Numbered from the stretch's first letter, positions 1 through 9,497 are shown. The stretch is 64,000 bases of DNA from Komagataeibacter xylinus (GCF_009834365.1 NZ_CP041348.1:1736501-1800500); one strand, 5' to 3'. Numbers and translations are program-made. The notes: a model not told the origin generated them from the letters alone.

Positions 1-838
1 TGGCGTTGATTAGTGCGGGGTCAATGGGCCGGTCGCGCACGCCATGGGCCAGAATGTCCACGCCCGCGGCCACCAGCGCGCGGGCATCGGCCAGGTCATG
101 AATATGGGCCGCAACCCGCTTGCCCCTTGCGTGCGCCTGCGCAATGGCGGCGCGGTAGATTGCAGGCCGCATCTTGGGCAATGGGTGCGCGCCAGGCACG
201 CCGTTACGGAAATCATCCACCCACAGCTTTATCAGGTCCGTGCCTTCATTGACCATGCGATCGACAGCGGCGCGTGTCTCGGCAGGCGTTGTGGGGCGAA
301 AGACCTGATCGGAGCCGATATGGAACATGTTTTCAGGCGGCACGCCATCGGGCGCGCCAATGCCCTGATCCACGCCAAACAGGTCAGAGCCGGGGTTGAG
401 GCCCGCATGCTGTTCGTGGCGCAGGTCATCGAATAGCGGGGAGCGGTTCAGTCCGAGCGCGACCACTGTCGTCACGCCATAGCGTTCATACTGCGCGAGT
501 TCGGCAAGGATGTTGGCGCGGGTATAGTTTTCCGCCCCGTTACGGGTACCGCTGACCTGGCCCACATGGCTGTGATCCGAGATCAGCCCTGGCAGCACGC
601 TTGCACCCGACAGGTCGAGCACGCTGGCATGGGCAGGCGGCTTAAGCTTATGCCCTGTGGCGGCAATATGCCCGTTTTCGATCAGGATATCCGTATCGAC
701 CTGTGCAGGCTGCCCCGTGCCGTCAATCACGGTGGCATGGCGCAGCAGCACGGGTCTGGCCGTCTGGGCCTTGGCGGTGCCGCACAGGGCGGGCAGGCTG
801 GCCAGAATGGCCATCAGGGCAGGGCGGACGCGGGGCAT
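1..838 (-). CDS. Secreted amidohydrolase (imidazolonepropionase-like), C-terminus cut by window edge
   Basis: Translating the minus strand from ATG at 838 gives an open frame to base 1, so about 279 residues are visible and the C-terminus lies outside. The N-terminus (MPRVRPALMAILASLPALCG, then TAKAQT) looks like a signal peptide cleaved after AKA, so the enzyme is probably periplasmic. Metal-binding features of the amidohydrolase superfamily are present: HSH after GLISD near residue 90, a candidate bridging lysine in DLIKLWVDD, AAHIHD and ILAHGVRD. The family hydrolyses C-N bonds in cyclic amides, dipeptides and similar substrates; the substrate here cannot be named. The family is clear; the exact function is not. 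Confidence 0.8.
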   Translation of the reverse strand, partial: MPRVRPALMAILASLPALCGTAKAQTARPVLLRHATVIDGTGQPAQVDTDILIENGHIAATGHKLKPPAHASVLDLSGASVLPGLISDHSHVGQVSGTRNGAENYTRANILAELAQYERYGVTTVVALGLNRSPLFDDLRHEQHAGLNPGSDLFGVDQGIGAPDGVPPENMFHIGSDQVFRPTTPAETRAAVDRMVNEGTDLIKLWVDDFRNGVPGAHPLPKMRPAIYRAAIAQAHARGKRVAAHIHDLADARALVAAGVDILAHGVRDRPIDPALINA

Positions 839-915
839 GCAGACCTCCATCGGGCACGGGCAATAGTGCAGTGTTGCCCATCGGGTGGGCCCGCGTCCAT
901 TCACGTCCGTGCCGG

Positions 916-1254
916 TCAGGCGGTTTGGGCGGGCAGGCGGGTCGCGCCCCCTTCAATCAGGTCGGCAAAGGCGTCCTGCACGTCGCCACTTTCAGGAAAA
1001 CAGACAAGAACGTCGTCGCTTTCCACTTTCGCCTCACGCGCGGGTTTGACCACGCTCTCCCACTGGCGCGAAAGGGATGTGACCGTGCCGATTTCGGGCT
1101 CAAGAAACTGCCATGACCCACCCTTGGCCGTTGACCCCATGACGGTGGTGAGCAGAAACACGCCCGCCTGGTCCGGCAGGGGCGAGGGCACGCGATGAAA
1201 CTGGTAAAGCGTGCCGGATTTTCCAAACAGCGTGAATGAATTCCACGGTTCCAT
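916..1254 (-). CDS. Hypothetical protein, 112 aa
   Basis: I do not recognise this protein. The start at 1254 (MEPWNSFTLFGKSGTLYQFH) is preferred over an upstream ATG at 1338 because GGGAGG lies about 10 bases before it. The product is soluble, without signal peptide or membrane segment, and carries an acidic C-terminal part (ESDDVLVCFPESGDVQDAFADL). It lies 77 bp upstream of the amidohydrolase on the same strand and could be cotranscribed, but nothing links the functions. The N-terminus reads like a small beta-rich domain. Confidence 0.6.
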   Translation of the reverse strand: MEPWNSFTLFGKSGTLYQFHRVPSPLPDQAGVFLLTTVMGSTAKGGSWQFLEPEIGTVTSLSRQWESVVKPAREAKVESDDVLVCFPESGDVQDAFADLIEGGATRLPAQTA

Positions 1255-1366
1255 AAGCCTGTTACCTCCCTCGGTAGCGAGGCAGTATGCCATACTTCGC
1301 CATGATGGTGGAAAGGTGACGCAGGGCCTGCCAGCCATGCGGGCGGGGCCAGAACAGGGGGGGGAG

Positions 1367-1449
1367 TCAAAGTTTTCAGGTGCTGCCCTATTTTAAAAAA
1401 GGCGGCCTTTACGAAGCTTTTTGAAAAATGCTTCACCAAAAACTTTTGA
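1367..1449. repeat. Full-length palindromic repeat element, copy 1
   Basis: This 83-bp element has imperfect terminal inverted repeats (TCAAAGTTTTCAGGTG at left; the reverse complement of the right end reads TCAAAAGTTTTTGGTG). Two internal hairpins follow one another: GCTGCC/GGCGGC around an A/T loop, then GAAGC/GCTTC around TTTTTGAAAAAT. It lies between the 3' end of tRNA-Glu and the 112-aa gene. Related copies sit near 19883, 37605, 42496 and 47373. It resembles a small non-autonomous (MITE- or REPIN-like) element that may also fold in RNA. Confidence 0.7.
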
Positions 1450-1561
1450 TGATTTCCGGGAGAATGAAAACCCGTCAGCCATGGAAATGACTGGCAATCT
1501 GGCAAATCAGGAGAAAAGCCTGTCTTCAGCTGATACGCGCATTGATCTGCGGTAAAGTAGC

Positions 1562-1637
1562 TGGCGTCCCGTACGGGATTCGAACCCGTGTTGCCGCCGT
1601 GAAAGGGCGGTGTCCTAGGCCTCTAGACGAACGGGAC
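1562..1637 (-). tRNA. tRNA-Glu (anticodon TTC)
   Basis: The minus strand folds as a complete 76-nt cloverleaf with encoded CCA. The acceptor stem is GTCCCGT/ACGGGAC with G as discriminator, the anticodon loop CTTTCAC is closed by CCGCC/GGCGG, and the T arm carries GGTTCGAATCC. Anticodon TTC reads glutamate codons. A palindromic repeat element lies about 110 bp downstream. Confidence 0.97.
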
Positions 1638-1706
1638 TAAAGGCGTGAGCGGTAACTATCCCGCCACGGGGGGCAGGTCAACCCCCAGATGCAAAAAAGA
1701 CTGAAA

Positions 1707-3554
1707 TTATTGAGCGATCGCCACATCGCGGATGAAGAACGTGGCTGATGTCCGCCCGTTCCAGCTCTCCGCCCGCAGCCAGCCCGCAAGGTGCAGCGGG
1801 GGTGTGTCGCGGTCTTCCAGCACCGGGGCGATCGGGCTTTCATTGGCGCGGAATACCAGCGCCTTGAGCCGTGGGCCCCGGCCTTCGCCCTGTAGTGTCA
1901 GGCGCAGGGTGTTGCCCTCGCGCCCGATCCGCTCGGCATAGGCCACGCGCACGCGGGGCAGGGCGATGAGTGGTTCGTCATTGCCCGCGCCAAAGGGGGC
2001 GAGGCGATCCATATTGGTTGCCAGCGCCACGTCGGCGGCGGCCACGTTCACCACGGCATCAATGGTCAGGTCCACCGCATCGGGCAGGTCGGCGGCGGAG
2101 GCCAGGTACCGGTCGAGAAAGTCGTGCAGCGCCGGAACCCCTTCGGCGGGCAGGCCAAACCCTGCCGCCATGGCATGGCCACCGCCCGAGGTGAGCAGCC
2201 CCGCCTGCCGCGCGGCAATGATGGCGCCGCCCAGATCCTGCCCCGGCACGGAGCGGGCCGAGCCCTTGACCGTGCCATCATCGAGTTCCGCGCCCACCAG
2301 CACGGGGCGGTTGAATTTTTCCTTTATGCGCCCGGCCACGATGCCCACCACGCCGGGGTGCCAGTCGCGCCCGCTCAGCACCAGCACGGCATGACCCTGT
2401 TCGCGCTGGGCGGCGGCGAGTTCCATTGCGCGGTCCAGAATGCCGGCTTCCACGCTCTGGCGGTTATGGTTGACCGAATTCAGCTTGTCGGCCAGCGCCT
2501 GCGCCTCGGCGGCATCATCCGACAAGAGCAGCCGCAGCCCCAGCCCGGAATCGGCAATGCGCCCCCCGGCATTGATGCGCGGGCCAAGCGCAAACCCGCA
2601 GGTAAAGGCCGAGAGCGGATCACGGGCGCCCGCGGCCTCGAGCAGGGCGGCAAGCCCCGTGCGCCCGCGCTGCGCCATGATGTTCAGTCCGTGGATCACG
2701 AAGGCGCGGTTCAGCCCGGTCAACGGCATCACGTCGCACACGGTGGCCAGTGCCACCAGGTCGAGGCTGTTCTTGAGCTGCGGGTCGGGGTGGGTGTCAA
2801 ACCACCCTTCGCTGCGCAGCAGGCGCGTGGTGGCTCCGGCTGCCAGAAAGGTCACCGCCGCCGCGCAGATGTGGCGCAGGCCGGAGGGGCAGTCAGGCCG
2901 GTTGGGGTTGACCGTGGCCACCACGCGGGGCAGCGCGCCCTGCACCTGATGGTGATCAAGCACGATCACATCGCAGCACTGGCTGACATGCTCGAGCACA
3001 TCGACTGCCGCCGTGCCGCAGTCGAGGCAGATGATCAGGCTCGCCCCCTGCGCCTGCATGGTTTCGATGGCGGGGATATTGGGGCCGTAGCCCTCTGTCA
3101 TGCGGTCGGGGATGTGGGTAAGCACCGTGCAGCCCTGCGTGCGCAGGAAGGCGGTCAGCAATGCGGTGGAGCACGCGCCATCCACGTCATAATCGCCAAA
3201 CAGGCCTACGGTCTCGCCATTGCGGATGGCGCGTGCCATCCGCTCGGCAGTCACGTCCATGTCCACCAGTGTCGAGGGGTCGGGCAGCATCTGGCCCATG
3301 GCAGGCTTGAGGTAGCTCTCCACCTGCGCAGGGTCGATATGACGCAGGGCCAGCATGCGGGCCACGATCTCGGGCAGGCCGGTCTGCTGGGCAATGGCCA
3401 TGCCCATGCGGTCGACATGGCTGGCCTGACTGCCCGCGCGCCATGTCCATCGCCGCCCTGTCACGCTGTGGGTCACCCCCAGCACGGCGGGCGCTACCCC
3501 GTCCTCAACCAGTTGCGCTTCAGGGGCGGGAGATGTCAGCTCGGTAACAGGCAC
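1707..3554 (-). CDS. recJ: Single-stranded-DNA-specific exonuclease RecJ
   Basis: This 615-residue protein has the usual RecJ length. RecJ is a 5'-3' exonuclease on single-stranded DNA acting in recombinational repair and mismatch excision. DHH-family motifs are visible: LFGDYDVDGACS near residue 120 (motif I), CLDCGT, VIVLDHHQ (the DHH motif) and, in the C-terminal DHHA1 part, SGGGHAMAAGFG. A C-terminal OB-like segment follows. The start at 3554 (MPVTELTSPAPEAQ) leaves a non-conserved leader of about 30 residues, so a slightly later start is possible. It lies 73 bp downstream of hom on the same strand. Confidence 0.95.
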   Translation of the reverse strand: MPVTELTSPAPEAQLVEDGVAPAVLGVTHSVTGRRWTWRAGSQASHVDRMGMAIAQQTGLPEIVARMLALRHIDPAQVESYLKPAMGQMLPDPSTLVDMDVTAERMARAIRNGETVGLFGDYDVDGACSTALLTAFLRTQGCTVLTHIPDRMTEGYGPNIPAIETMQAQGASLIICLDCGTAAVDVLEHVSQCCDVIVLDHHQVQGALPRVVATVNPNRPDCPSGLRHICAAAVTFLAAGATTRLLRSEGWFDTHPDPQLKNSLDLVALATVCDVMPLTGLNRAFVIHGLNIMAQRGRTGLAALLEAAGARDPLSAFTCGFALGPRINAGGRIADSGLGLRLLLSDDAAEAQALADKLNSVNHNRQSVEAGILDRAMELAAAQREQGHAVLVLSGRDWHPGVVGIVAGRIKEKFNRPVLVGAELDDGTVKGSARSVPGQDLGGAIIAARQAGLLTSGGGHAMAAGFGLPAEGVPALHDFLDRYLASAADLPDAVDLTIDAVVNVAAADVALATNMDRLAPFGAGNDEPLIALPRVRVAYAERIGREGNTLRLTLQGEGRGPRLKALVFRANESPIAPVLEDRDTPPLHLAGWLRAESWNGRTSATFFIRDVAIAQ

Positions 3555-3627
3555 AGGCGGGTCCTTGAGCAGGGGGCCAGGGTCAGCAACGGGGCGCGGA
3601 TGGACGCATGCCCATCCGCAGCCGTTC

Positions 3628-4968
3628 CTAGCCCGCGTCGATGCGGATCAGGGCGGGCTCGTCCAGCACGGCGGCCAGTTCGGCAATATGATGCAGGGCG
3701 TGCTGCATGGCCGCTTCGTTGGTCTTGTGGGTCAGCAGCACCAGCGGCACGGCATGGGTGCCGTCGGGGCGGGTCTCATGCGCATCGGCATGCTGGAGCA
3801 TGCTGCGCAGCGAGACGCCATTGTCGCGCAGCACGGCGGTGATGTCGGCAATCACGCCGGGGCGGTCTTCCACGTTCAGGCGCAGGTAGTATTCGCCCAC
3901 GAACGACTTGGCGGCCAGGGCCACGGCCTGCGTCAGGCTATCGGCATCGCAGCCCCATACGGGAATGGCGGCCCCACGCGCGATGTCGATCAGGTCGGCG
4001 CATACGGCGGTGGCCGTTGGCCCTTCGCCCGCGCCCCGGCCCTCGAGCATCAGGCGGCCGACAAACGCACCTTCCGCCACCACGGCGTTGAACACGCCAT
4101 TGACCTGCGCGATCGAGGCATCCTGCGGCACGAGGCACGGATGCACGCGGGCCTCGATGCCGTTTTCATGCTGGCGGGCAATGCCCAGCAGCTTGATGCG
4201 GTAGCCCATCTTGCGTGCGAACTGCAGGTCCAGCGCGCCAATGCGGCGGATGCCCTCGATATAGACGGAGGCGAACACCACCGGCCGCCCGAAGGCCAGT
4301 CCCGCCAGAATGGCCAGCTTGTGCGCGGTATCGACGCCGTCCACATCCGTTGAGGGGTCGGCCTCGGCATAGCCCAGCTTCTGGGCATCGGCCAGGATCT
4401 CGGCAAAGTCGCGGCCGGTCTCGTGCATCACGCTCAGGATGTAGTTACACGTGCCGTTGAGGATACCGCCGATTTTAAGGATGCGGTCCGCCGCCAGCCC
4501 CTCGCGCACGGTCTTGATGGCGGGAATGCCACCCGCCACCGCCGCCTCGAACATCAGCGGCACGCCTGCGGCCTGCGCGGTGCAGGCCAGTTCCGCGCCG
4601 TGGATGGCGATCAGCGCCTTGTTGGCGGTCACCACCGGCCTGTGGTTTTCCAGCGCGCGGGTCACGGTCAGGCGGGCAGCGCCTTCGGCGCCGCCAATCA
4701 GTTCGGCCACCACGTCCACATCCGGGTGGGTGGCGAGTTCTTCAGGCGTGTCGCACCACGCAACGCCCGACAGGTCGACCCCGCGGTCGCGCGTGCGGTC
4801 GCGCGCGCTCACGGCGGTCACCACCAGTTCGCGTCCGGCGCGGGCGCGGATCAGGGCCGCGTTCTCGCGCAGCAGTTTCATGACGCCAGCACCAACCGTG
4901 CCCAGCCCTGCAATGCCGATGCGCAGGGGCGGTTTGGGTGCGGGCGAAGAAGAAGGTTTAGAAGTCAT
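3628..4968 (-). CDS. hom: Homoserine dehydrogenase
   Basis: The enzyme reduces aspartate semialdehyde to homoserine, the branch point to threonine and methionine. The 446-residue product begins MTSKPSS and shows the NAD(P)-binding GIAGLGTVGAGV at about residues 18-30. The catalytic domain contains AAVAGGIPAIKTVREGL and GILNGTCNYIL, and an ACT domain (VEDRPGVIADITAVL) closes the C-terminus, implying threonine feedback. ATG at 4968 follows GACGGAAAACAG. An in-frame ATG at 4998 overlaps the alaC stop as ATGA and is a real alternative through coupling. It is cotranscribed with alaC. Confidence 0.95.
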   Translation of the reverse strand: MTSKPSSSPAPKPPLRIGIAGLGTVGAGVMKLLRENAALIRARAGRELVVTAVSARDRTRDRGVDLSGVAWCDTPEELATHPDVDVVAELIGGAEGAARLTVTRALENHRPVVTANKALIAIHGAELACTAQAAGVPLMFEAAVAGGIPAIKTVREGLAADRILKIGGILNGTCNYILSVMHETGRDFAEILADAQKLGYAEADPSTDVDGVDTAHKLAILAGLAFGRPVVFASVYIEGIRRIGALDLQFARKMGYRIKLLGIARQHENGIEARVHPCLVPQDASIAQVNGVFNAVVAEGAFVGRLMLEGRGAGEGPTATAVCADLIDIARGAAIPVWGCDADSLTQAVALAAKSFVGEYYLRLNVEDRPGVIADITAVLRDNGVSLRSMLQHADAHETRPDGTHAVPLVLLTHKTNEAAMQHALHHIAELAAVLDEPALIRIDAG

Positions 4969-4994
4969 CTGTTTTCCGTCAACCGAGTAGGGCG

Positions 4995-6236
4995 TCATGA
5001 ATGGGCGGGCTGCGTGTCGGGCAGGGGAGCGGCCTGCTCGCTGGTCGGGGCGACGCCGCCATGTTCCGTCATGAAATGGCGGATGGAGCGGCAGGCCTGT
5101 CGCAGGCGCTGGGTGTTTTCCACCAGGCCGATGCGCACGAAGCCTTCGCCATGCTCGCCAAAGCCAAGGCCCGGAGCCACGGCAACGCCTGCTTCCTTGA
5201 GCAGAAGCTTGGAGAAGCCCACGCTGCCGAGTTCGCGGAACTGCTTGGGAATCGGCGCCCAGGCGAACATCGAGCCCTCGGGCGAGGGCACGTCCCACCC
5301 TGCCGCGTGCAGGCCCTGGATCAGCACGTCGCGGCGCTTGCGATAAATGTCGCGGATTTCGGCAACGCAGTCCTGCGGGCCGCTCAGGGCCGCCACCGCC
5401 GCAACCTGAATGGGAGTGAACGCGCCGTAATCAAGATAGGACTTGATGCGTGTCAGCGCCGAGATCAGCTTGGGGTTGCCCGCCGCAAAGCCCATGCGCC
5501 AGCCTGCCATGGAATAGGTCTTGGACAGCGAGGTGAACTCGACCGCGATATCTTTTGCCCCCGGCACTTCAAGGATCGAGGGGGGCACGTTGTCGCCAAA
5601 ATAGATCTCGGCATAGGCTAGGTCGGACAGGATCCAGATCTCGTGCTTGCGGGCAAACGCCACCAGCTTGCGGTAGAAATCAAGGTCGGCCAGGTACGCG
5701 GTCGGGTTTGACGGAAAATTGACGATCAGCGCCGTGGGCTTGGGCACCGAATGGCGCACCGCGCGGTCGAGGGCCTCGAGCATTTCGTCATCCGGCGTGG
5801 CCGGAATCGAGCGCACCGAGGCGCCAGCAATGATGAAGCCGAACTGATGGATGGGATAGGACGGGTTGGGCACCAGAATGGTGTCGCCCGGGCTGGTGAT
5901 GGCGGAGGCGAGATTGGCCAGCCCTTCCTTTGAGCCAAGGGTCGCGATCACCTCGGTCTCGGGGTCGAGCTTTACGTTGAAGCGGCGCTCATAATATCCC
6001 GCAAGCGCCCGGCGCAGGCCGGGAATGCCCCGGCTGACCGAATAGCGGTGCGCGCGCGGGTCGGCCACGGTCTCGACCAGCTTCTGCACGATGTGCGGCG
6101 GCGTGGGCGTGTCGGGATTGCCCATGCCGAGATCGATAATATCCTCCCCCCGCGCTCGGGCGGCGGCCTTGGCCTTGTTGACTTCAGCGAAGACATAGGG
6201 CGGCAGGCGGCGGATACGATGGAATTCTTCGGTCAT
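4995..6236 (-). CDS. alaC: PLP-dependent aminotransferase, AlaC-like
   Basis: This 413-residue class I aminotransferase closely follows E. coli AlaC (glutamate-pyruvate aminotransferase) along its length as I remember it: FHRIRRLPPYVFAEVN at the N-terminus, DIIDLGMGNPDTPTPPHIV, ATLGSKEGLANL, VPNPSYPIHQFG and the PLP-lysine motif SLSKTYSMAGWRMGF. Annotators often call such proteins aspartate or LL-diaminopimelate aminotransferase. Synthesis of alanine is the best guess; its place directly before hom fits an amino-acid role. Its stop overlaps a possible hom start. Confidence 0.88.
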   Translation of the reverse strand: MTEEFHRIRRLPPYVFAEVNKAKAAARARGEDIIDLGMGNPDTPTPPHIVQKLVETVADPRAHRYSVSRGIPGLRRALAGYYERRFNVKLDPETEVIATLGSKEGLANLASAITSPGDTILVPNPSYPIHQFGFIIAGASVRSIPATPDDEMLEALDRAVRHSVPKPTALIVNFPSNPTAYLADLDFYRKLVAFARKHEIWILSDLAYAEIYFGDNVPPSILEVPGAKDIAVEFTSLSKTYSMAGWRMGFAAGNPKLISALTRIKSYLDYGAFTPIQVAAVAALSGPQDCVAEIRDIYRKRRDVLIQGLHAAGWDVPSPEGSMFAWAPIPKQFRELGSVGFSKLLLKEAGVAVAPGLGFGEHGEGFVRIGLVENTQRLRQACRSIRHFMTEHGGVAPTSEQAAPLPDTQPAHS

Positions 6237-6324
6237 GGGACGCTCTGTTACGGGCGCGCGCGAAAGCGCGCCGGGTTGCGAATCAGGTCATTGCAGGCCC
6301 GCGTACCGGGCCGGCGGCACCACT

Positions 6325-7347
6325 CTAGCGCAGCACGGCAATTCTTGCACCATTGCCAAAGGCATGGGCGCGTACCACGATTTTGCTGGCGGGCACGCCG
6401 CGCGCCACGAGCATGGCGGTGATGGTGCGGGTGCGCAGGATGGCGAGGTTGAGGGCGGCGGTCTGCCCTTCCGCCGTGGCGTTGCTGGCATTGCCGTAGC
6501 CGTTCACGATCAGGGAACGGCTTTCGCCGCGTTCCTTCACGGCATTGTCCACCACTTCCTCCTCGCCATCGGCAATGTGATCCGATCCGGGCAGGAAGTG
6601 CACCGTTGGCCCGTCATCGGCGCTGGCAAGGTGGTAGTTCGGCAGGTCCAGCCCGTCACGCGCCGCGTTGTCAGGCAGGCTGATGCCACCCACATTGGGC
6701 AGGGCGGGCGCTGCCTGGGCTATGGGCGGCAGGTTGGCGGGAATGGCCTCGGGGTGTTCGCTCACTATGGTCGAGACCTCGGGCATGAGCAGCTGGCCGT
6801 TGCTGCCATAAAGCGGGCGGCCGTCCGGGCCGGTCTGCTGGGCAGATGTGCTGTCCGGCGCAGGGGTGGCCGTAGCCGTGGTGCCGGTGGGGCTGGTGGC
6901 AGGCGTGTCAGGACTGTCCGCCGCCTTGAGCGAGGCGGACTGCGTGCCGAACTGCGTGCGCGAGGGGATGGGCGGAATATCCGCCATCGTGGGCATGGTG
7001 CCCATGATCGCATCCTGACGCTGGTTGAGTTCGTGCTGGGCCTCGAGGTCGGCGGTAATGTCCTCGCGCAGGTCGGGCGAGGGGAGTTCAGGCGCCTTGC
7101 GCGGGCCAAGCCCGATCTTGGGGTAGGGCTGGTGGGTGCCCGGTGGCGGGGGGCGCTGGTGGCTGATCACGCCGCCCTGGTACTGGTGGTACCACTGCGT
7201 CACGGTATCGACCGTGTCCTGGTGGTGCACGCAGCCCGCAAGCGCTGCCGCGCACAGGGCCAGCGTGGCCGCCCGTGCGGCACGCGCGCTGCATGATGGC
7301 GGAAAAAAAAATCTTCCGGGACTTGGCGATGGCACCCGCTTTCCCAA
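6325..7347 (-). CDS. OmpA-domain lipoprotein
   Basis: This 340-residue protein has a signal sequence ending in the lipobox LAGC (Cys about residue 39), so it should be lipid-anchored. The middle is low in complexity (proline-, threonine- and alanine-rich). The C-terminal ~110 residues resemble an OmpA-like peptidoglycan-associated domain: SLIVNGYGNASN, QTAALNLAILRTRTITAMLVARGV and KIVVRAHAFGNG. The start is TTG at 7347, supported by GGGAG seven bases upstream; no ATG in frame would keep the signal sequence. It is divergent from clpP. It probably stabilises the cell envelope. Confidence 0.75.
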   Translation of the reverse strand: MGKRVPSPSPGRFFFPPSCSARAARAATLALCAAALAGCVHHQDTVDTVTQWYHQYQGGVISHQRPPPPGTHQPYPKIGLGPRKAPELPSPDLREDITADLEAQHELNQRQDAIMGTMPTMADIPPIPSRTQFGTQSASLKAADSPDTPATSPTGTTATATPAPDSTSAQQTGPDGRPLYGSNGQLLMPEVSTIVSEHPEAIPANLPPIAQAAPALPNVGGISLPDNAARDGLDLPNYHLASADDGPTVHFLPGSDHIADGEEEVVDNAVKERGESRSLIVNGYGNASNATAEGQTAALNLAILRTRTITAMLVARGVPASKIVVRAHAFGNGARIAVLR

Positions 7348-7558
7348 TCTCTAGCTCCCATGGCCCTTGTGGCCTGCACACGACACGACCGGGGCAAACT
7401 AGCCTGCAATGCCGCTCTTAGCGAGAGGGGTTGCGTCACTTGCGTCATGACGTGCGCCACCTCTTTACCCGATTGCACGGTCGGGACTTGGCACCGGGCG
7501 CAAGGCAGCGCAGGATAAGGGCATGACCAGGACAGTCCCGGAGAAGAGGGAGAACCCG

Positions 7559-8233
7559 ATGAACGGCATGCAGCCGAACTACCGCATCCGCATGGATGAT
7601 GAAGACCCGAGAGATCCCGATATCCCCGAACCCCAGGGCCCGGAAACCGAGGAGCCCGACAAGAACCGCACGCTGTCCTCGCCCATTGGCGAGCTTGAAA
7701 GCCGCCTGTTCGACCAGCGCAAGGTGCTGGTGTTCGGCCCGATCAATGACAAGATCGCCCGTGACGTGACCGGCCGCCTGCTCGCCCTTGCCGGTGCATC
7801 CGACAAGCCGATTGATGTGTACGTCAACTCGCCCGGCGGCCATGTGGAAAGCGGCGACACCATTCACGACATGATCCGCTTTGTCGATTCGCTTGCCCCG
7901 GTGAACATGATCGGCACGGGCTGGGTTGCCTCCGCTGGCGCGCTCATCTTTGCCGCGGGCAACAAGGAGCGGCGCTACTGTCTGCCCAACACGCGCTTTT
8001 TGCTGCACCAGCCCATGGGCGGCGTGCGCGGGCCTGCCACCGATATCGACATCGAGGCCCGCGAGATCATCAAGATGCGCGAGCGGCTCAACCGCCTGTT
8101 TGCCCGCGAGACCGGCCAGCCTTACGAGAAGGTGTGCAAAGACACCGACCGTAACTACTGGATGTCCGCTGATGAAGCGATTGCCTACGGTCTGGTGACG
8201 CGCGTGATCGACAAGATCTCGGACCTGCATTGA
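7559..8233 (+). CDS. clpP: ATP-dependent Clp protease proteolytic subunit (ClpP)
   Basis: The serine peptidase chamber subunit degrades proteins with ClpA or ClpX. Catalytic residues are recognisable: Ser in GWVASAGALIF (the usual SMG is SAG here), His in FLLHQPMGG and Asp in CKDTDRNYWMSADEAIAYGL. The start at 7559 (MNGMQPNYRIRMDDED) has GAGGGAG just upstream; an in-frame ATG at 7523 has a weaker site. The acidic, proline-rich 40-residue N-terminal extension is longer than in E. coli ClpP and may be processed. The A-for-M change next to the nucleophile suggests a divergent ClpP branch, perhaps one of several in the genome. Confidence 0.9.
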   Translation: MNGMQPNYRIRMDDEDPRDPDIPEPQGPETEEPDKNRTLSSPIGELESRLFDQRKVLVFGPINDKIARDVTGRLLALAGASDKPIDVYVNSPGGHVESGDTIHDMIRFVDSLAPVNMIGTGWVASAGALIFAAGNKERRYCLPNTRFLLHQPMGGVRGPATDIDIEAREIIKMRERLNRLFARETGQPYEKVCKDTDRNYWMSADEAIAYGLVTRVIDKISDLH

Positions 8234-8283
8234 TCTAGGGCAAGGCGAGGTTTCGGGCTCGCCCATAATGCTGGTGTTCCGTT

Positions 8284-8313
8284 CCGCAGGAGGGGCCAAA
8301 ACCCCTTCTGCGG
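8284..8313 (+). terminator. Stem-loop after clpP
   Basis: CCGCAGGAGGGG and CCCCTTCTGCGG pair over 12 positions with one mismatch around a CCAAAA loop, about 50 bases after the clpP stop. There is no long T run, so it may be a weak terminator or an mRNA-stabilising hairpin. Confidence 0.5.
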
Positions 8314-8445
8314 ATTCCAGATAACAGTTCTGCACTTTGCATGGACTTATGATATGGGAACCGGCAACGAGGGTGTCAGGCAGTTTGAATGAACGCCTCA
8401 TCGGCCGGCGTATTCACGCGACACCGTTCCGAACAGCGAGCCGAC

Positions 8446-9450
8446 ATGACGAAATCACTTTCTGACATTTACACAACCCTGCCTGAAGCCCGTGATCCGG
8501 GCGCCGCCACGCCGGATGCCGTGGCGAAGGCCGATTTCAATGCGCGGCACTGGTCCAGCCCGGTTGCAGGCCCCCTCAAGCCGGGTTCGCCTGCGCACAA
8601 GAAGGCCGTGGCGGACATGTTCCGCGAGACCTTCAACCCCTACAAGCCATCCGTCATCGAGTGGCCCGAGCTGGATGCCGAGACGCTGCAGCGCGTCACC
8701 TCCCTGCCGATCTGGGACATTGCGGTCCAGACCGAAGGCAAGGCCCGCCTGCGCATGGCAGCCTATGCCCGCCTGATCGACGATCCGGACATGAAGGATG
8801 CCCTGTCACGCAATGCGTGGGAGGAGAACCGGCATAAGGAAGTGCTGTCCAAGATGGTGGAGGCCTACGGCATTCCGCTGGCGTCCGAGCCGCCTTACAT
8901 CGAGCCGCGCGATGTGGAATGGGCCTATATGGTTACCGGTTTTTCGGAATGCGTGGACAGCTTCTTCGCATTCGGCCTGTTTGCCATTGCCCAGAAATCC
9001 GCCTTCTTCCCGCCTGCGCTGATCGACACGTTCGAGCCGGTGATGCAGGAGGAATGCCGCCACATCCTGCTGTTTGCCAACTGGCTGGCCTGGCACCGCG
9101 CCACCATGCCGTGGTGGAAGCGCCCGTGGTTCGAGGCGCGCGTGCTCGGCGTATGGTTCTTCCTGCTCTATGAGCGGCTGGGCATGGTCACCACGTTCGA
9201 TGCCGATGGCAACAAGCATGAGCAGGACAACAACTTCACCGTCAACGGCACCAAGGAGGTGGCCGATGTCGATGTAAAGCTGCGTGACATGATCGATATC
9301 TGCCTGATCGAGAACGAGCGCCGCTTCTCGGGCTATGACCCGCGCCTTGTGCGGCCGAAGCTTGCGCCCAATCTTGCGCGCATCATCCGCTTCTTCCTGC
9401 CGCGCACGCCCGATTCAGCCAGCCTTGAAAGCCAGCCCGGCGCGGCGTAA
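8446..9450 (+). CDS. Ferritin-like diiron-domain protein
   Basis: This soluble protein of about 334 residues carries two carboxylate-histidine motifs typical of ferritin-like four-helix bundles: EENRHKEVL and QEECRHILLF, about 80 residues apart. It is probably a diiron or dimanganese protein acting in oxidation or oxygen detoxification; no substrate can be assigned. The start at 8446 (MTKSLSDIYTT) has only a poor ribosome site, and an in-frame ATG at 8389 would add 19 residues. A stem-loop separates its end from the convergent gene. Confidence 0.7.
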   Translation: MTKSLSDIYTTLPEARDPGAATPDAVAKADFNARHWSSPVAGPLKPGSPAHKKAVADMFRETFNPYKPSVIEWPELDAETLQRVTSLPIWDIAVQTEGKARLRMAAYARLIDDPDMKDALSRNAWEENRHKEVLSKMVEAYGIPLASEPPYIEPRDVEWAYMVTGFSECVDSFFAFGLFAIAQKSAFFPPALIDTFEPVMQEECRHILLFANWLAWHRATMPWWKRPWFEARVLGVWFFLLYERLGMVTTFDADGNKHEQDNNFTVNGTKEVADVDVKLRDMIDICLIENERRFSGYDPRLVRPKLAPNLARIIRFFLPRTPDSASLESQPGAA

Positions 9451-9463
9451 CCCGCTGCCGGAA

Positions 9464-9497
9464 CATTCCCCGCCCGCTTGGCGCGGGCGGGGGAAAA
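9464..9497. terminator. Stem-loop between convergent genes
   Basis: TTCCCCGCCCGC pairs with a GC-rich arm ending GGGGGAAAA. The hairpin lies between the ferritin-like gene (plus) and the 173-aa gene (minus). Its position and its symmetrical A/T borders suit a bidirectional terminator. Confidence 0.6.

Noticed and set aside
2124..3842. Long plus-strand open frame of 572 codons opposite recJ and hom
   Set aside because: It lies antisense to recJ, which has all its motifs, and reads as histidine-, glycine- and arginine-rich sequence typical of the opposite strand of GC-rich genes.
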